Counted from the first letter of the stretch, positions 8,474-17,313 are shown. The stretch: 64,000 bases of DNA from UBA6398 sp963660485 (GCA_963660485.1 CAVKYH010000009.1:13042-77041); one strand, 5' to 3'. The notes: generated by a model not told the origin, from the sequence alone. Made by a program: numbers and translations.

Positions 8474-9955
8474 ATGTTTTTTTCCAGCACATATATCCGA
8501 AGCAGAGCCTTTTGGTTGTTTGGCATAATGTTTTACTTTTTGATTTCCGGCATTCTCGTATCATGCAACGAGGACGACGTTTTCACTAAATCAACAAGCG
8601 CACTGCTCACAATGCCTGCCGACACGCTCAAACTCGACACTGCAATCAGCGGAATAGCTACGAGCACCTACTCGTTTGTGATACGCAACAAAAACAGCAA
8701 GGGAATCAAAATCACAAACGCAAGTCTTGAAAACGGAAGCACAAGCGGCTTTCAGGTAAACGTAAACGGAACAAACATAAACGATCCCTACAATTATTCC
8801 ATCGATGTAAGAGGCCACGACAGCATCACGGTTTATGTAAAGCTGCGTGCCAATCAGCAGAACAGCGACGAAGTGCAGACCGTCTCCGACAAAATATCAT
8901 TCATGCTTGAAAGCGGAACAGTGCAAACCGTTACACTCTTGGGATATTCGCAAGATGTTATGACTTTGAACAACACAACATTCAACAGCGATACCACATT
9001 GCAGAACAAACGCCCCATACATATTATCGGAAACCTGAGAGTGGCAAAAGGAAACACGCTGACGATTGCACCGGGAACGAAGCTGCTTTTCTCGCCTACC
9101 TCCGAATTGATTGTAGAAGGCACGCTGAAAGCACAAGGCACGTCCGACTCGGCAATCATATTCCGCGGCGACCGACTCGACCACATGTTCGTAAACCAAC
9201 CATACGACAGAATCCCGGGACAATGGAAAGGAATGACCTTTACATCTACAAGTTTTGAAAACACCTTGGACTTCTGCGACATACATAGCGGCACATACGG
9301 AATAAGATGCGACTCTTCGGAAACGGGAACCGACAAGCTGAAGATAGAAAACTCCATAGTTCACAACATGAAGGGCGATTGCCTTACGTTTGTCAATTCA
9401 AAAGTGTTTGTAGGCAATTCCCAAATCACCAACGCCCTTGGAAATTGCATCACGATACACGGCGGCGACAACCAGTTCGTGCATTGCACCATCGGCAACT
9501 TTTATCCGTTTGAAGGCAACCGCGGAAAAGCTCTCTATCTCTACAATTCGTTAAACGGAAGACAACTGCCGCTCAAAAAAGCATTGTTTGAAAACTGCAT
9601 TGTCTCGGGCTGGAGCGACGACGAACTGTTTGCAGCGTTTCTTGACGACAACACGGAGAAAAACTATCTGTTCCGTTCTTGCCTGCTCACCACTCCGCAG
9701 GTTGACGATGCGACAGAATATCCCAACTGTATCTTCGAAAACACAAAAGATACGTTGTGGGGCAGCAAGAACTTCAAGAAATTCGACTACGACAACCTTG
9801 TTTTTGATTTCAGACTTGACACTCTGTCGAAAGCACGAAACCAAGGCGACATCACTATCACCGAAAAATATTATCCGTGCGACCGAAACGGGCGCAACAG
9901 GCTTGAACGCGACGGCAAATCGGATATCGGGTGCTACGAATTCGAAGAAAAATAA
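8474..9955 (+). CDS. Lipoprotein with right-handed parallel beta-helix domain
   Basis: A 493-residue predicted outer-membrane or surface lipoprotein. The chosen ATG at 8474 gives a basic N-region, a hydrophobic stretch and lipobox LVSC (C31), followed by acidic residues (CNEDD). An N-terminal Ig-like part (about 45-170) precedes a region with IHIIGNLRVAKGNTLTIAPG and repeated short turns typical of parallel beta-helices (about 185-440). No catalytic site can be assigned. Similar Bacteroidales lipoproteins are common and unnamed. An internal ATG at 8528 would give a shorter signal peptide. It is a single-gene unit ending at a strong terminator. Confidence 0.75.
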   Translation: MFFSSTYIRSRAFWLFGIMFYFLISGILVSCNEDDVFTKSTSALLTMPADTLKLDTAISGIATSTYSFVIRNKNSKGIKITNASLENGSTSGFQVNVNGTNINDPYNYSIDVRGHDSITVYVKLRANQQNSDEVQTVSDKISFMLESGTVQTVTLLGYSQDVMTLNNTTFNSDTTLQNKRPIHIIGNLRVAKGNTLTIAPGTKLLFSPTSELIVEGTLKAQGTSDSAIIFRGDRLDHMFVNQPYDRIPGQWKGMTFTSTSFENTLDFCDIHSGTYGIRCDSSETGTDKLKIENSIVHNMKGDCLTFVNSKVFVGNSQITNALGNCITIHGGDNQFVHCTIGNFYPFEGNRGKALYLYNSLNGRQLPLKKALFENCIVSGWSDDELFAAFLDDNTEKNYLFRSCLLTTPQVDDATEYPNCIFENTKDTLWGSKNFKKFDYDNLVFDFRLDTLSKARNQGDITITEKYYPCDRNGRNRLERDGKSDIGCYEFEEK

Positions 9956-9974
9956 ACTCCAACGGCTTTAATCA

Positions 9975-10006
9975 AAAGCGGCTGCAACGATTGTTGCAGC
10001 CGCTTT
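9975..10006. terminator. Bidirectional intrinsic terminator
   Basis: A perfect 14-bp stem (AAAGCGGCTGCAAC with its complement) closes a GATT loop between two converging genes. A T-rich run follows on the plus strand, so it should end the beta-helix lipoprotein message and, in reverse, the DUF4468 message. Confidence 0.9.
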
Positions 10007-10028
10007 GGTTTTTGTATCTCCGCAAGGC

Positions 10029-10658
10029 TTATTCCTCTACTTCTTGATAGATAACTTTTTTCACAAGTTTCTTGACTTTTCCGCCTGCTGCGCTATAGGC
10101 TTTCTGAAACAGTTCGTCTTTGCGGTCAATTGTGAACGTGCGGAATTTGCCGCTGTATTTCGACAGTTTAGTTCCGTTTTTCACGATAGCATTGTCGTCT
10201 GTAATCCACCCTTCGGCAGAATATGTCTGTCCGCCGTCGCGCTCTTCATCGGCAAGATAGCGCAAGTTTCTCAGAGTAGCCGTATATCCGCCGTCTTTAA
10301 TCTGGAAAAGCAACTGATAATAGAATCTCGTGCGGTTGGTAACCCATGACGTGCGTTTGAAATACATCCATTCTTCCATGTTCACGGCTATCAGCCCGTT
10401 TGCCTCGTCGTTTGTGCTCACCCGGCACTGCGGCAGCGAATTTTCTTCCTGCGGCAAACTTTGCGAGAAGGCAAGCAGGGCTTTGTAAATCTCGGCTTTT
10501 GATTTCCCTTCGAGTTTAAAATCGTCAGAAAACTCCACCTTGCCGTCCTTCACAGGCACAGCGCCTGCCGCATACTTGGTTTCAATGTTTTTTTTCTGGG
10601 CAAAGCCTGCTACGGAAACCGTCATAAACAATGCCGCCAACAATAATATTTTTTTCAT
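10029..10658 (-). CDS. Secreted DUF4468-type protein
   Basis: A 209-residue protein with a clear Sec signal peptide (MKKILLLAALFMTVSVAGFAQ, cleavage after the AxA-like site near residue 20). The mature part has the look of Bacteroidetes DUF4468 proteins, whose N-terminal domain has a TBP-like alpha/beta fold: a KLEGKSKAEIYKALLAFSQSL helix, NMEEWMYFKRTSWVTNRTRFYYQL strands, then LRNLRY. Function is unknown. The C-terminus is rich in lysine and valine. It lies 49 bases after the small Cys-rich gene on the same strand and may share its promoter. Confidence 0.7.
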   Translation of the reverse strand: MKKILLLAALFMTVSVAGFAQKKNIETKYAAGAVPVKDGKVEFSDDFKLEGKSKAEIYKALLAFSQSLPQEENSLPQCRVSTNDEANGLIAVNMEEWMYFKRTSWVTNRTRFYYQLLFQIKDGGYTATLRNLRYLADEERDGGQTYSAEGWITDDNAIVKNGTKLSKYSGKFRTFTIDRKDELFQKAYSAAGGKVKKLVKKVIYQEVEE

Positions 10659-10707
10659 ACTCTATAAATTATCTTGTTAATATCCCCAAATCCAAACTTT
10701 AACAAAG

Positions 10708-10869
10708 CTACTTCATCTTGTTCTCTCTCTTGCGTTTACGCTCGGCGCAATGAGGACAACTGTCGCAGTTTGTGCAATTGTCATTGCGGCGCACACGGCG
10801 GACAATCCACCTTATAGTTGCCACAACAACCGCCACTATTATAGCTCCTGCAATTATATCCTGCCACAT
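10708..10869 (-). CDS. FeoB-associated-type Cys-rich small membrane protein
   Basis: A 53-residue protein with one N-terminal membrane helix (about 4-23), a basic segment (RRVRRN) and a four-cysteine cluster, C-x2-C-x2-C-x2-C (C32, C35, C38, C41), then a highly basic tail. This is the layout of the FeoB-associated Cys-rich family that often accompanies ferrous-iron transporters and may bind metal. No feoA or feoB lies in the window. The start is the only ATG that yields the full helix, and a TATATTTG box sits 30 bases upstream. Function is inferred from the family only. Confidence 0.8.
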   Translation of the reverse strand: MWQDIIAGAIIVAVVVATIRWIVRRVRRNDNCTNCDSCPHCAERKRKRENKMK

Positions 10870-10898
10870 ATGAAGCCTCTTTTTATTTTTTTACAACG

Positions 10899-10906
10899 CA
10901 AATATA
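10899..10906 (-). promoter_or_regulatory. Putative -7 box (TATATTTG) of the Cys-rich gene
   Basis: TATATTTG on the minus strand fits TAnnTTTG, about 30 bases upstream of the small Cys-rich ORF. The region 10910-11426 otherwise holds only a family B repeat. Confidence 0.5.
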
Positions 10907-11109
10907 ACGCTTATTTAAGACAGCAAGAACAAGATGCCCCGTATTTTTCATTCCCCGCCCCATTCTTTTAACGCTATTGCGCAAAAGGGCCTTGCCACAA
11001 GTTTTTCATGGCAATCGCATAGGAATTTCCACAAACTGCGACAAACAAAGAGCCCCCAGTTTACGACCTTATTTTCCCCTTTGTTTAAGCCATTTTTCCG
11101 ACAAGGGAT

Positions 11110-11185
11110 TTCGTAAAAACTCCGACGCATCTAATTTAAATTACATGGCCCGGAATTTAAATTAGGTCTGACCTCGTAAAAACGA
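11110..11185. repeat. Family B mosaic repeat, three words
   Basis: Reads cap (TCGTAAAAACTCC), word GACGCATC, linker TAATTTAAATTA, word CATGGCCC, linker GGAATTTAAATTA, word GGTCTGACC, cap (TCGTAAAAACG). Words are spaced 21 bases. It lies in the divergent region between the Cys-rich gene and the epimerase. Confidence 0.85.
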
Positions 11186-11426
11186 CAAAAAGCATGCAAA
11201 AATCAAAGCCCAATACCGGTCTGTTTCCAAGGCGTGCAAACCATGTTTTCAACATGTTTTTTTGTGAAGTGGAGCATTCAATTATGACAATATCCATCGA
11301 TTTTTATTCCATAGCCGCAAACGAATGGATAGATAACGGAAGAAGTTTTGTAATTTCGCGACAAATTAGAGGGCGTATGCCACAAAAAGCCAAGGCACAG
11401 GCTCGCAATGCAAAAAATTCAAGAAC

Positions 11427-12575
11427 ATGGACAGAAGATCTTTCATCAAAACAGCAGGAATCGGTTTGGCAGCCGCCGCATCTCCGGTTTCAATCACGGC
11501 AGGAACGCCTATCGCCATTCCCGAAATACTCCGCAAGACAAAGACAACGAATGGTTTGAAGTTATCATTCTTTCCCTACGAGCTAAAACTCCGCCATGCA
11601 TTCAATTTGGCAAAGTTCAGCCGCACCACAACGCCCGACGTTCAGGTAACACTCGAATACGACGGCATCACAGGCTATGGCGAAGCATCGATGCCGCCCT
11701 ACCTCGGCGAAAGCGTGGAAAGCGTTACGAAATTTCTTGGCAGCCTCGATTTGACACAGTTCAAAGATCCGTTCAGAATCGACGAAATCCTTGACTATAT
11801 CGACCACGTGGCACCCAAAAACAGTGCAGCAAAAGCTTCGGTTGACATTGCGCTCCACGACCTGCTCGGAAAAATCATGGGGCAGCCTTGGTATAAAATC
11901 TGGGGCCTCTCTCCCGAAAAAGCGCCCAACACCTCGTTCACAATAGGCATAGACAAAGCCGACGTGGTGAGACAAAAGGTGAAAGAAGCCTCACCCTACA
12001 AGGTTATCAAGGTAAAGATGGGACTCGACAACGACCAGGAAACCGTGGAAATCATTCGCTCCATGACCGATGTGCCTATCTGCGTAGATGTAAACCAAGG
12101 CTGGAACGACCGCGAGCACGCCCTGAGAATGATTGACTGGCTTGCCGAAAGAAACTGTCTGTTTGTGGAACAACCCATGCCCAAGGAAAATTTTGAAGAT
12201 ATCGCCTGGCTGAAAAGCAGAAGCTCGCTGCCGATAATTGCAGACGAAGCATTTCAACGCATAAACGACATTCCAAAACTTGCAGAGGCTTACGACGGAA
12301 TAAACATCAAACTGATGAAAAGCACCGGGCTACACGAAGCATACAAAATGGTTAACCTCGGGCGCGCACTCGGAATGAAAATAATGGTAGGCTGCATGAC
12401 AGAAACTTCGTGCGCCGTGAGTGCCGCTGCACAGATTGCCCCGCTTGTAGACTACGCCGACCTTGACGGCAACCTGCTTATCGGCAACGACAGATTCGAC
12501 GGAATGAAAATAGTAGACGGCAAAGTTACACTCGTCGACAAGCCCGGCATCGGCGTTACACTACTTAAGAAATAA
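11427..12575 (+). CDS. Exported dipeptide epimerase (enolase superfamily)
   Basis: A 382-residue muconate-lactonising/enolase-superfamily enzyme, most like L-Ala-D/L-Glu epimerases acting on murein-derived dipeptides. Active-site groups are the KxK pair K195/K197 (VIKVKMG), metal ligands D221 (CVDVNQ), E248 (VEQP) and D273 (ADE), and the second base K295 (NIKLMK). The N-terminus has a twin-arginine-like signal (RRSFIK at 3-8, then a hydrophobic stretch), so the folded enzyme is probably exported. The threonine/serine exporter gene follows 21 bases downstream. Dipeptide specificity is inferred; other dipeptide epimerases share these residues. Confidence 0.85.
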   Translation: MDRRSFIKTAGIGLAAAASPVSITAGTPIAIPEILRKTKTTNGLKLSFFPYELKLRHAFNLAKFSRTTTPDVQVTLEYDGITGYGEASMPPYLGESVESVTKFLGSLDLTQFKDPFRIDEILDYIDHVAPKNSAAKASVDIALHDLLGKIMGQPWYKIWGLSPEKAPNTSFTIGIDKADVVRQKVKEASPYKVIKVKMGLDNDQETVEIIRSMTDVPICVDVNQGWNDREHALRMIDWLAERNCLFVEQPMPKENFEDIAWLKSRSSLPIIADEAFQRINDIPKLAEAYDGINIKLMKSTGLHEAYKMVNLGRALGMKIMVGCMTETSCAVSAAAQIAPLVDYADLDGNLLIGNDRFDGMKIVDGKVTLVDKPGIGVTLLKK

Positions 12576-12596
12576 CGTAACAGAGCATAACCCTAT

Positions 12597-14030
12597 ATGA
12601 TAGAGGACAAGCAAAACCTTAACGCATTAAACGCAGGCGAAACAAAGCCGATGACAAACGCCGAGCTTAACCGTAAACTCGACATACTGCTAAAAACCGG
12701 CTGTCTGCTCATCGAAAGTCTCGCCGATACGAGCCGCACTTTAAGAAATATGAAGAGAGTGGCGGCTTTCCTCGGATTTCAAGAAGAAAATCTCCATATC
12801 TCGATAAACTACGACATTATTCTTGCAAATCTGAGCGACGAATATCATTCCTACACCAAATTTCGCCGTTGCGACAGCCATAGCGTGAATCTTTGGGCCA
12901 TAATGAAGGTGAGCAAACTCACATGGCAGTGCATCAAAGACGACTACTCACTCGACAGATACGAAGAAGAACTTGAAAAGATACGCACCCACAAGCGCAA
13001 TTACACTCCCTGGCAAGTGGCAATGGGCGGTGGATTTGCCTGCGGCGGCTTCTGCATTCAATTCGGCTGCGACTGGACTGCATTCTTCTATGCTTCGATA
13101 GCTGCGATATTGGGTTTCCGCCTGCGTATGTGGCTCGGCTCTAAAAAGATGAACTCTTATATATGTATAGCAATGGCTGCGTTTGTCTCCACACTGCTTG
13201 CATGGGGATTTATGTTGCTTGCCACAAAGACGTCGATACCGCTGTTTCAAAGTGCAACCCCTTATCACCCGTTTATGGCGTGCGCATTATATATTGTACC
13301 GGGCGTGCCGTTGATAAACTTCGTTAGCGACATGCTTTCGGGCCATGTGAAAACCGGCATAATACGCGCCACGATAACGCTGATGATGGTGCTTGCAATG
13401 GCATTCGGCATAGCCCTCGCGATAAAGGTTTGCGGCGTGGACAACTTCGTTAAAGACCTGTCGATGACGCCTCACCATAAATATTGGGAGTTTGTCATTG
13501 CGGCGGCAGTGTCGGCAATGGGATTTTCAATGATATTCAATTGTCCTCCGCGCCTGTTGTGGGCTGTGGCATTGGGCGGAATCATCGCCGTGTGTACGCG
13601 CAATTTCGTCAATCTCGGTCCAAGCACAAACAACATCGGGCTTGATCAAGGCGCTGTAATAGGTTCGTTGGTAGGATCTGCCGTGATAAGTATAATATGT
13701 ACGAAGATGATTCACGTAGTTCACGCTCCGCATCAATGCTTGTCAATTCCCAGTGTGATACCGATGATTCCCGGTGTGCTTATGTACCGCGCGCTTTTCG
13801 CATTCATCGACATGCACGGCATTGTAGGCGAGCTCACCGTGGCAATGACAAATTTGATAAACGCTTCGCTTATGATACTCTGCATTTCATTGGGCGTGGC
13901 AATTCCCAACATATTCTTCCGCAGCATGATCACGCCAAGTCGCGAAAGGAAAATGGTTGACCTCGTGATAAAGCGCCGACTGAAACACGCCGCTACCTTT
14001 GAAAACATAAAGGAGACGGAGGAAAAATAA
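12597..14030 (+). CDS. Threonine/serine exporter family protein (ThrE-like)
   Basis: A 477-residue inner-membrane protein with a soluble N-terminal part (about 1-140) and about ten hydrophobic segments. It contains both halves of the ThrE family (DUF1212 followed by DUF3815) in one chain. The N-terminal part has the characteristic LLKTGCLLIESLADTSRT helix, and the C-terminal half has IPSVIPMIPGVLMYRALF. The family exports threonine or serine using the proton gradient. It follows the dipeptide epimerase by 21 bases, and a strong terminator closes the pair. Substrate is by family only. Confidence 0.87.
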   Translation: MIEDKQNLNALNAGETKPMTNAELNRKLDILLKTGCLLIESLADTSRTLRNMKRVAAFLGFQEENLHISINYDIILANLSDEYHSYTKFRRCDSHSVNLWAIMKVSKLTWQCIKDDYSLDRYEEELEKIRTHKRNYTPWQVAMGGGFACGGFCIQFGCDWTAFFYASIAAILGFRLRMWLGSKKMNSYICIAMAAFVSTLLAWGFMLLATKTSIPLFQSATPYHPFMACALYIVPGVPLINFVSDMLSGHVKTGIIRATITLMMVLAMAFGIALAIKVCGVDNFVKDLSMTPHHKYWEFVIAAAVSAMGFSMIFNCPPRLLWAVALGGIIAVCTRNFVNLGPSTNNIGLDQGAVIGSLVGSAVISIICTKMIHVVHAPHQCLSIPSVIPMIPGVLMYRALFAFIDMHGIVGELTVAMTNLINASLMILCISLGVAIPNIFFRSMITPSRERKMVDLVIKRRLKHAATFENIKETEEK

Positions 14031-14054
14031 AAAATAACCGATAACACTCCAACG

Positions 14055-14093
14055 AAATCCCCGGCTGTTGAAAAGACTCGCCGGGGATTTTTT
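14055..14093. terminator. Intrinsic terminator after the ThrE-like gene
   Basis: An 11-bp stem (AAATCCCCGGC with its complement) is followed by a T run. It lies between converging genes and could act on both strands. The remaining bases to 14195 include a direct repeat of CTTATCTTTTACACAACTGC just before the methyltransferase stop. Confidence 0.88.
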
Positions 14094-14195
14094 GTATTGT
14101 CAAAGCTAATGGCTGTATTGACCGGGCAAAACAGTCTATTGTCAAAGCAGGAGAATTCCTTGTCCTTGTATTTCTTATCTTTTACACAACTGCTC

Positions 14196-14993
14196 TTATC
14201 TTTTACACAACTGCCAAAAAGCTACGGCTGACGCTGCGGCTACATTAAGCGAATCCACGCCATGATGCATGGGTATCTTTACAACATAATCCGCAGAAAC
14301 TATCGCATTGACCGGCAGCCCGTCCCCTTCTGTGCCCATTATCACGGCCAGCTTGGGTTCTGCATTGAGTTCGGCGTTGCAAAGATCCACAGAATCGTCT
14401 GTCAGCGCCATTGCAGCCGTTTTGAATCCGAGATTTCTCAATTCTTTTTCGGGATTGTCCGACCACGCCCAAGGCACAAGAAACACAGAGCCCATTGAAA
14501 CCCTTACTGCGCGACGATTCAACGGATCGCATGAATTTTTCGACAATACAACGGCGTCTATTCCCAGCGCAGCGGCAGAACGGAATATGGCTCCGATATT
14601 TGTGGTGTCCACTACGTTTTCAATCACAACCACTCTGCGGGCATTTCTACAGATATCCGAGACCAGAAGCCCGGGCTTGCGGCGCATTGCACAGAGCACA
14701 CCGCGCGTGAGTTCGTATCCCGTAAGTGCGGCAAGCGTTTCTCTTTCACCGGTATAAACCGGGATATCCCCGCAATGCTCTATTATATCGCGCGCGTCCC
14801 CTTCTATATGTCTCCGCTCGCAAAGCATCGAAATCGGCTCGCAGCCCGCATTGAGCGCCACGCGAATAACCTTGGGGCTCTCTACTATGAAAACACCGTT
14901 ACCTTCTTCCTGCCGGCGCAACTGCCGTTCTGTCAAACGTCCAAACACTTCCACGCCCGGGAAATCTATCGTATCAATTTCTATTATACGCAT
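14196..14993 (-). CDS. TrmH/SpoU-family RNA 2'-O-methyltransferase
   Basis: A 265-residue SPOUT methyltransferase using AdoMet to methylate a ribose in rRNA or tRNA. The N-terminal substrate-binding domain is followed by the three SpoU motifs: DTTNIGAIFRSAAALG, AVIMGTEGDGL and IPMHHGVDSLNVAAASAVAF with the knot at the C-terminus. The target base cannot be read from sequence. The start is taken at ATG 14993 (MRIIEID); an in-frame ATG at 15029 would add a basic 12-residue stretch (MAEKTKGRKRRK) that could also be real and reach to within 11 bases of the family A repeat. Confidence 0.85.
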   Translation of the reverse strand: MRIIEIDTIDFPGVEVFGRLTERQLRRQEEGNGVFIVESPKVIRVALNAGCEPISMLCERRHIEGDARDIIEHCGDIPVYTGERETLAALTGYELTRGVLCAMRRKPGLLVSDICRNARRVVVIENVVDTTNIGAIFRSAAALGIDAVVLSKNSCDPLNRRAVRVSMGSVFLVPWAWSDNPEKELRNLGFKTAAMALTDDSVDLCNAELNAEPKLAVIMGTEGDGLPVNAIVSADYVVKIPMHHGVDSLNVAAASAVAFWQLCKR

Positions 14994-15040
14994 CTTTCGT
15001 CTTTTTCTGCCTTTTGTTTTCTCTGCCAAGCCACCTCTTC

Positions 15041-15108
15041 GTCTTACTTCGGCCGTTCAACGTGCTTACTTCGGCCGTTCAACGTGCTTACTTCGGCCGA
15101 AGTAAGAC
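15041..15108. repeat. Family A repeat with 14-base inverted ends
   Basis: Three cores CGGCCG are joined by TTCAACGTGCTTACTT linkers at 22-base spacing. The element is bounded by perfect inverted copies of GTCTTACTTCGGCC (15041-15054 and 15095-15108). It lies between the divergent methyltransferase and mazG genes. Confidence 0.92.
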
Positions 15109-15267
15109 AAACTCCTCGGGTCTTTTGGAAAAACAGGCCCTTTCAAAAAGAATTCTAAACGGTTCAACAGAGATACTTCACCTGACTATTTTCGCGGCAA
15201 AGGTAGTCTTTTTTGCAGACAACCCAACCTACGCGACGCCAAATGCCATGGCTTCGGCATTTTTACG

Positions 15268-15275
15268 TATCTTTG
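15268..15275 (+). promoter_or_regulatory. Putative -7 box (TATCTTTG) of mazG
   Basis: TATCTTTG lies 26 bases before the mazG ATG and fits TAnnTTTG. Confidence 0.55.
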
Positions 15276-15301
15276 TGAGAAAGAATCATACTACAAACAA
15301 C

Positions 15302-16102
15302 ATGCACAGTAAAAAAGAAAAACTCGAGGCGTTCGGCAGATTGCTCGACGTGCTCGACGAATTGAGAATAAAGTGTCCGTGGGATCACAAACAGACTAAC
15401 GAAAGTCTGCGACCCAATACCATTGAAGAAGTCTACGAGCTTTGCGATGCCATAGAGCGGAACGATGTGAAAGACGAGCAGAAAGAACTCGGCGATGTGC
15501 TCCTGCACATTTGTTTCTACGCCAAGATTGCACAGGAGAAAGCACAGTTCGACATTGCCGACGTATGCCGGTCGCTCGTTGACAAACTCATTTACCGCCA
15601 CCCGCATATCTACGGCAACACCCAGGCCTCAACGGCCGAAGCCGTGGCCGACAATTGGGAAAAACTCAAGGAACACGAAAAAGGCGGAAACAAAACGGTG
15701 CTCTCGGGAGTGCCCAAATCCCTGCCCTCGCTCATCAAATCGTTCAGAATACAGGAAAAGGCGGCTCACGTGGGCTTTGACTGGGAAAAGAAAGAGGACG
15801 TGTGGCAAAAGGTAAAGGAAGAAATCCGGGAATACGAGGAGGCGGCAAAAAGCGGAAGCCTTAACGCCAGCGAAGCAGAGTTCGGCGATTTGCTCTTCTC
15901 GCTCGTAAACGCAGCCAGACTTTATGGCATCAATCCCGACAACGCTCTCGAACTCACCAACCGCAAGTTTATCTCACGTTTCGGGCACATTGAACAATCG
16001 GCAAAGGCTGCCGGCAAAAACGTGAGCGACCTGAGCCTCGAAGATATGGACAAGCTCTGGAACGAAGCAAAGAACCTCGAAAAACAAACGCAAAAGTCAT
16101 GA
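15302..16102 (+). CDS. mazG: Nucleoside triphosphate pyrophosphohydrolase MazG
   Basis: A 266-residue all-alpha NTP pyrophosphatase that cleaves NTPs to NMPs and pyrophosphate, clearing non-canonical nucleotides. Two tandem MazG modules are visible: the N-terminal IEEVYELCDAIERND with LGDVLLHICFYAKIA, and the C-terminal VKEEIREYEEA with EFGDLLFSLVNAARL, each giving the EExxE/ExxD metal pattern. The CPWDHKQTNESLRP segment near residue 24 is typical of the family. The start is the ATG at 15302 shortly after a promoter box; longer in-frame readings run into the repeat array. It overlaps the GH43 gene by four bases. Confidence 0.93.
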   Translation: MHSKKEKLEAFGRLLDVLDELRIKCPWDHKQTNESLRPNTIEEVYELCDAIERNDVKDEQKELGDVLLHICFYAKIAQEKAQFDIADVCRSLVDKLIYRHPHIYGNTQASTAEAVADNWEKLKEHEKGGNKTVLSGVPKSLPSLIKSFRIQEKAAHVGFDWEKKEDVWQKVKEEIREYEEAAKSGSLNASEAEFGDLLFSLVNAARLYGINPDNALELTNRKFISRFGHIEQSAKAAGKNVSDLSLEDMDKLWNEAKNLEKQTQKS

Positions 16103-17019
16103 ACATCAAGCCATTTCTCCGCACCATTCTCGCATTAGCCACGTTTCTCATCTGTTCTCCCGCGCTCAATGCCAAAGTTCCGCTCGCCGATCCCTTTATA
16201 TTCTACGACAACGGGCTATACTACGCCTACGGCACCTATTCTCCCGACGGAATCGTGGTATTTACTTCGAAGGATTTGTGCACCTGGCACAAACAAGGTC
16301 TGGCCCTCAATAAAAAAGACACCAATGTGCCGCGCTTCTTCTGGGCTCCCGAAGTCTACAAGATAGGCAACGAATATATAATGTACTTCTCCGGCAACGA
16401 ACACTTGTATGCAGCCAAAAGCAAGTCGCCTCTCGGTCCGTTCAAACAAGTGGGCACACAGCCGATGCTTGCCGAAAAAGCAATAGACTCCTCTCTCTTC
16501 TTCGACAAAAAGAAAAAGCCCTACATAACATTCGTTCGCCTCAACGACGGAAACAACATATGGGTGGCTCCGCTAAACAAAGATCTTTGCACATTCGACA
16601 GCACCAAGATGAAGCACTGTTTCAGCGTTTCGCAAGACTGGGAACGCGATTTGGGACGAGTGAACGAAGGGCCTTGCGTGTTCCGAAAAGGAAAGAAATA
16701 CTATATGATTTATTCGGGAAACGATTTCCGTTCAAAGAACTACGGTCTCGGTCTTGCCATATCCGACAAACCCGAAGGACCATGGGTGAAACGAGCCGAC
16801 AATCCTTTTTTGCAACGTCCCGACACGCTTGTAGGCGTGGGGCACAACTCTTTTTTTACAGACAAGAACGGAAAACTGCGCATTGTGTTCCATGCTCATG
16901 ACAACCACAACAAGGTTGCGCCACGCAATATGTATATAGGAACGCTTGAATTTGCCGACCCAAAAGACAAATCCCGCCTTACGGTTGGAAAAGATATCAT
17001 TGAAGCCGAAGAGGAATAG
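16099..17019 (+). CDS. Secreted glycoside hydrolase family 43-like protein
   Basis: A 306-residue protein with a signal peptide (cleavage near ALNA, residue 25) and a five-bladed beta-propeller fold of GH43 type. Candidate catalytic residues are the general base Asp in LADPFIF, the pKa-modulating Asp in IDSSLF and the general acid Glu in VNEGPCVF. The FFWAPEVYKIGNEYIMYFSG segment is characteristic. GH43 enzymes release arabinose or xylose from plant polysaccharides; the substrate is not known here. The start overlaps the mazG stop (ATGA), an unusual pairing with a housekeeping gene. It is not near the SusCD locus. Confidence 0.87.
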   Translation: MNIKPFLRTILALATFLICSPALNAKVPLADPFIFYDNGLYYAYGTYSPDGIVVFTSKDLCTWHKQGLALNKKDTNVPRFFWAPEVYKIGNEYIMYFSGNEHLYAAKSKSPLGPFKQVGTQPMLAEKAIDSSLFFDKKKKPYITFVRLNDGNNIWVAPLNKDLCTFDSTKMKHCFSVSQDWERDLGRVNEGPCVFRKGKKYYMIYSGNDFRSKNYGLGLAISDKPEGPWVKRADNPFLQRPDTLVGVGHNSFFTDKNGKLRIVFHAHDNHNKVAPRNMYIGTLEFADPKDKSRLTVGKDIIEAEEE

Positions 17020-17048
17020 ACTATCGGAAAAACATTCCCCAAACAGAA

Positions 17049-17078
17049 ACACGTCCGAGGCTTTCGGGCGTGTTTTTT
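17049..17078 (+). terminator. Intrinsic terminator after the GH43 gene
   Basis: A 10-bp stem (ACACGTCCGA paired with TCGGGCGTGT, one G-T pair) and a 5-base loop are followed by six T residues. Nothing else is seen before tRNA-Lys. Confidence 0.85.
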
Positions 17079-17204
17079 GTTGAGGTCAAACTATTGATAT
17101 GCCGTTGTTTCACACTGCTTTCCTATAAAATTCTACGCAAAGCGAGTTACGGTTTTCCCCAAACAAAAAATCCGCTCGCCTCATAAGGCAACCGGATTTT
17201 CTTG

Positions 17205-17277
17205 TACGTCCTCAGGGGCTCGAACCCTGGACCCATTGATTAAGAGTCAATTGCTCTACCAACTGAGCTAAGGACGC
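17205..17277 (-). tRNA. tRNA-Lys (anticodon CTT)
   Basis: A 73-nt cloverleaf on the minus strand: acceptor GCGTCCT with AGGACGT, D-arm GCTC/GAGC, anticodon stem ATTGA/TCAAT with loop CTCTTAA, and T-arm CAGGG/CCCTG with TTCGAAC. Anticodon CTT reads AAG. CCA is not encoded. Confidence 0.96.
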
Positions 17278-17313
17278 AACGTTTTACATTGGCATTCCTC
17301 TCGAATGCGAGTG

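Noticed and set aside
11194..11426. Small gene before the dipeptide epimerase
   Set aside because: The open frame continues through the epimerase in the wrong phase and lacks any domain or start signal.
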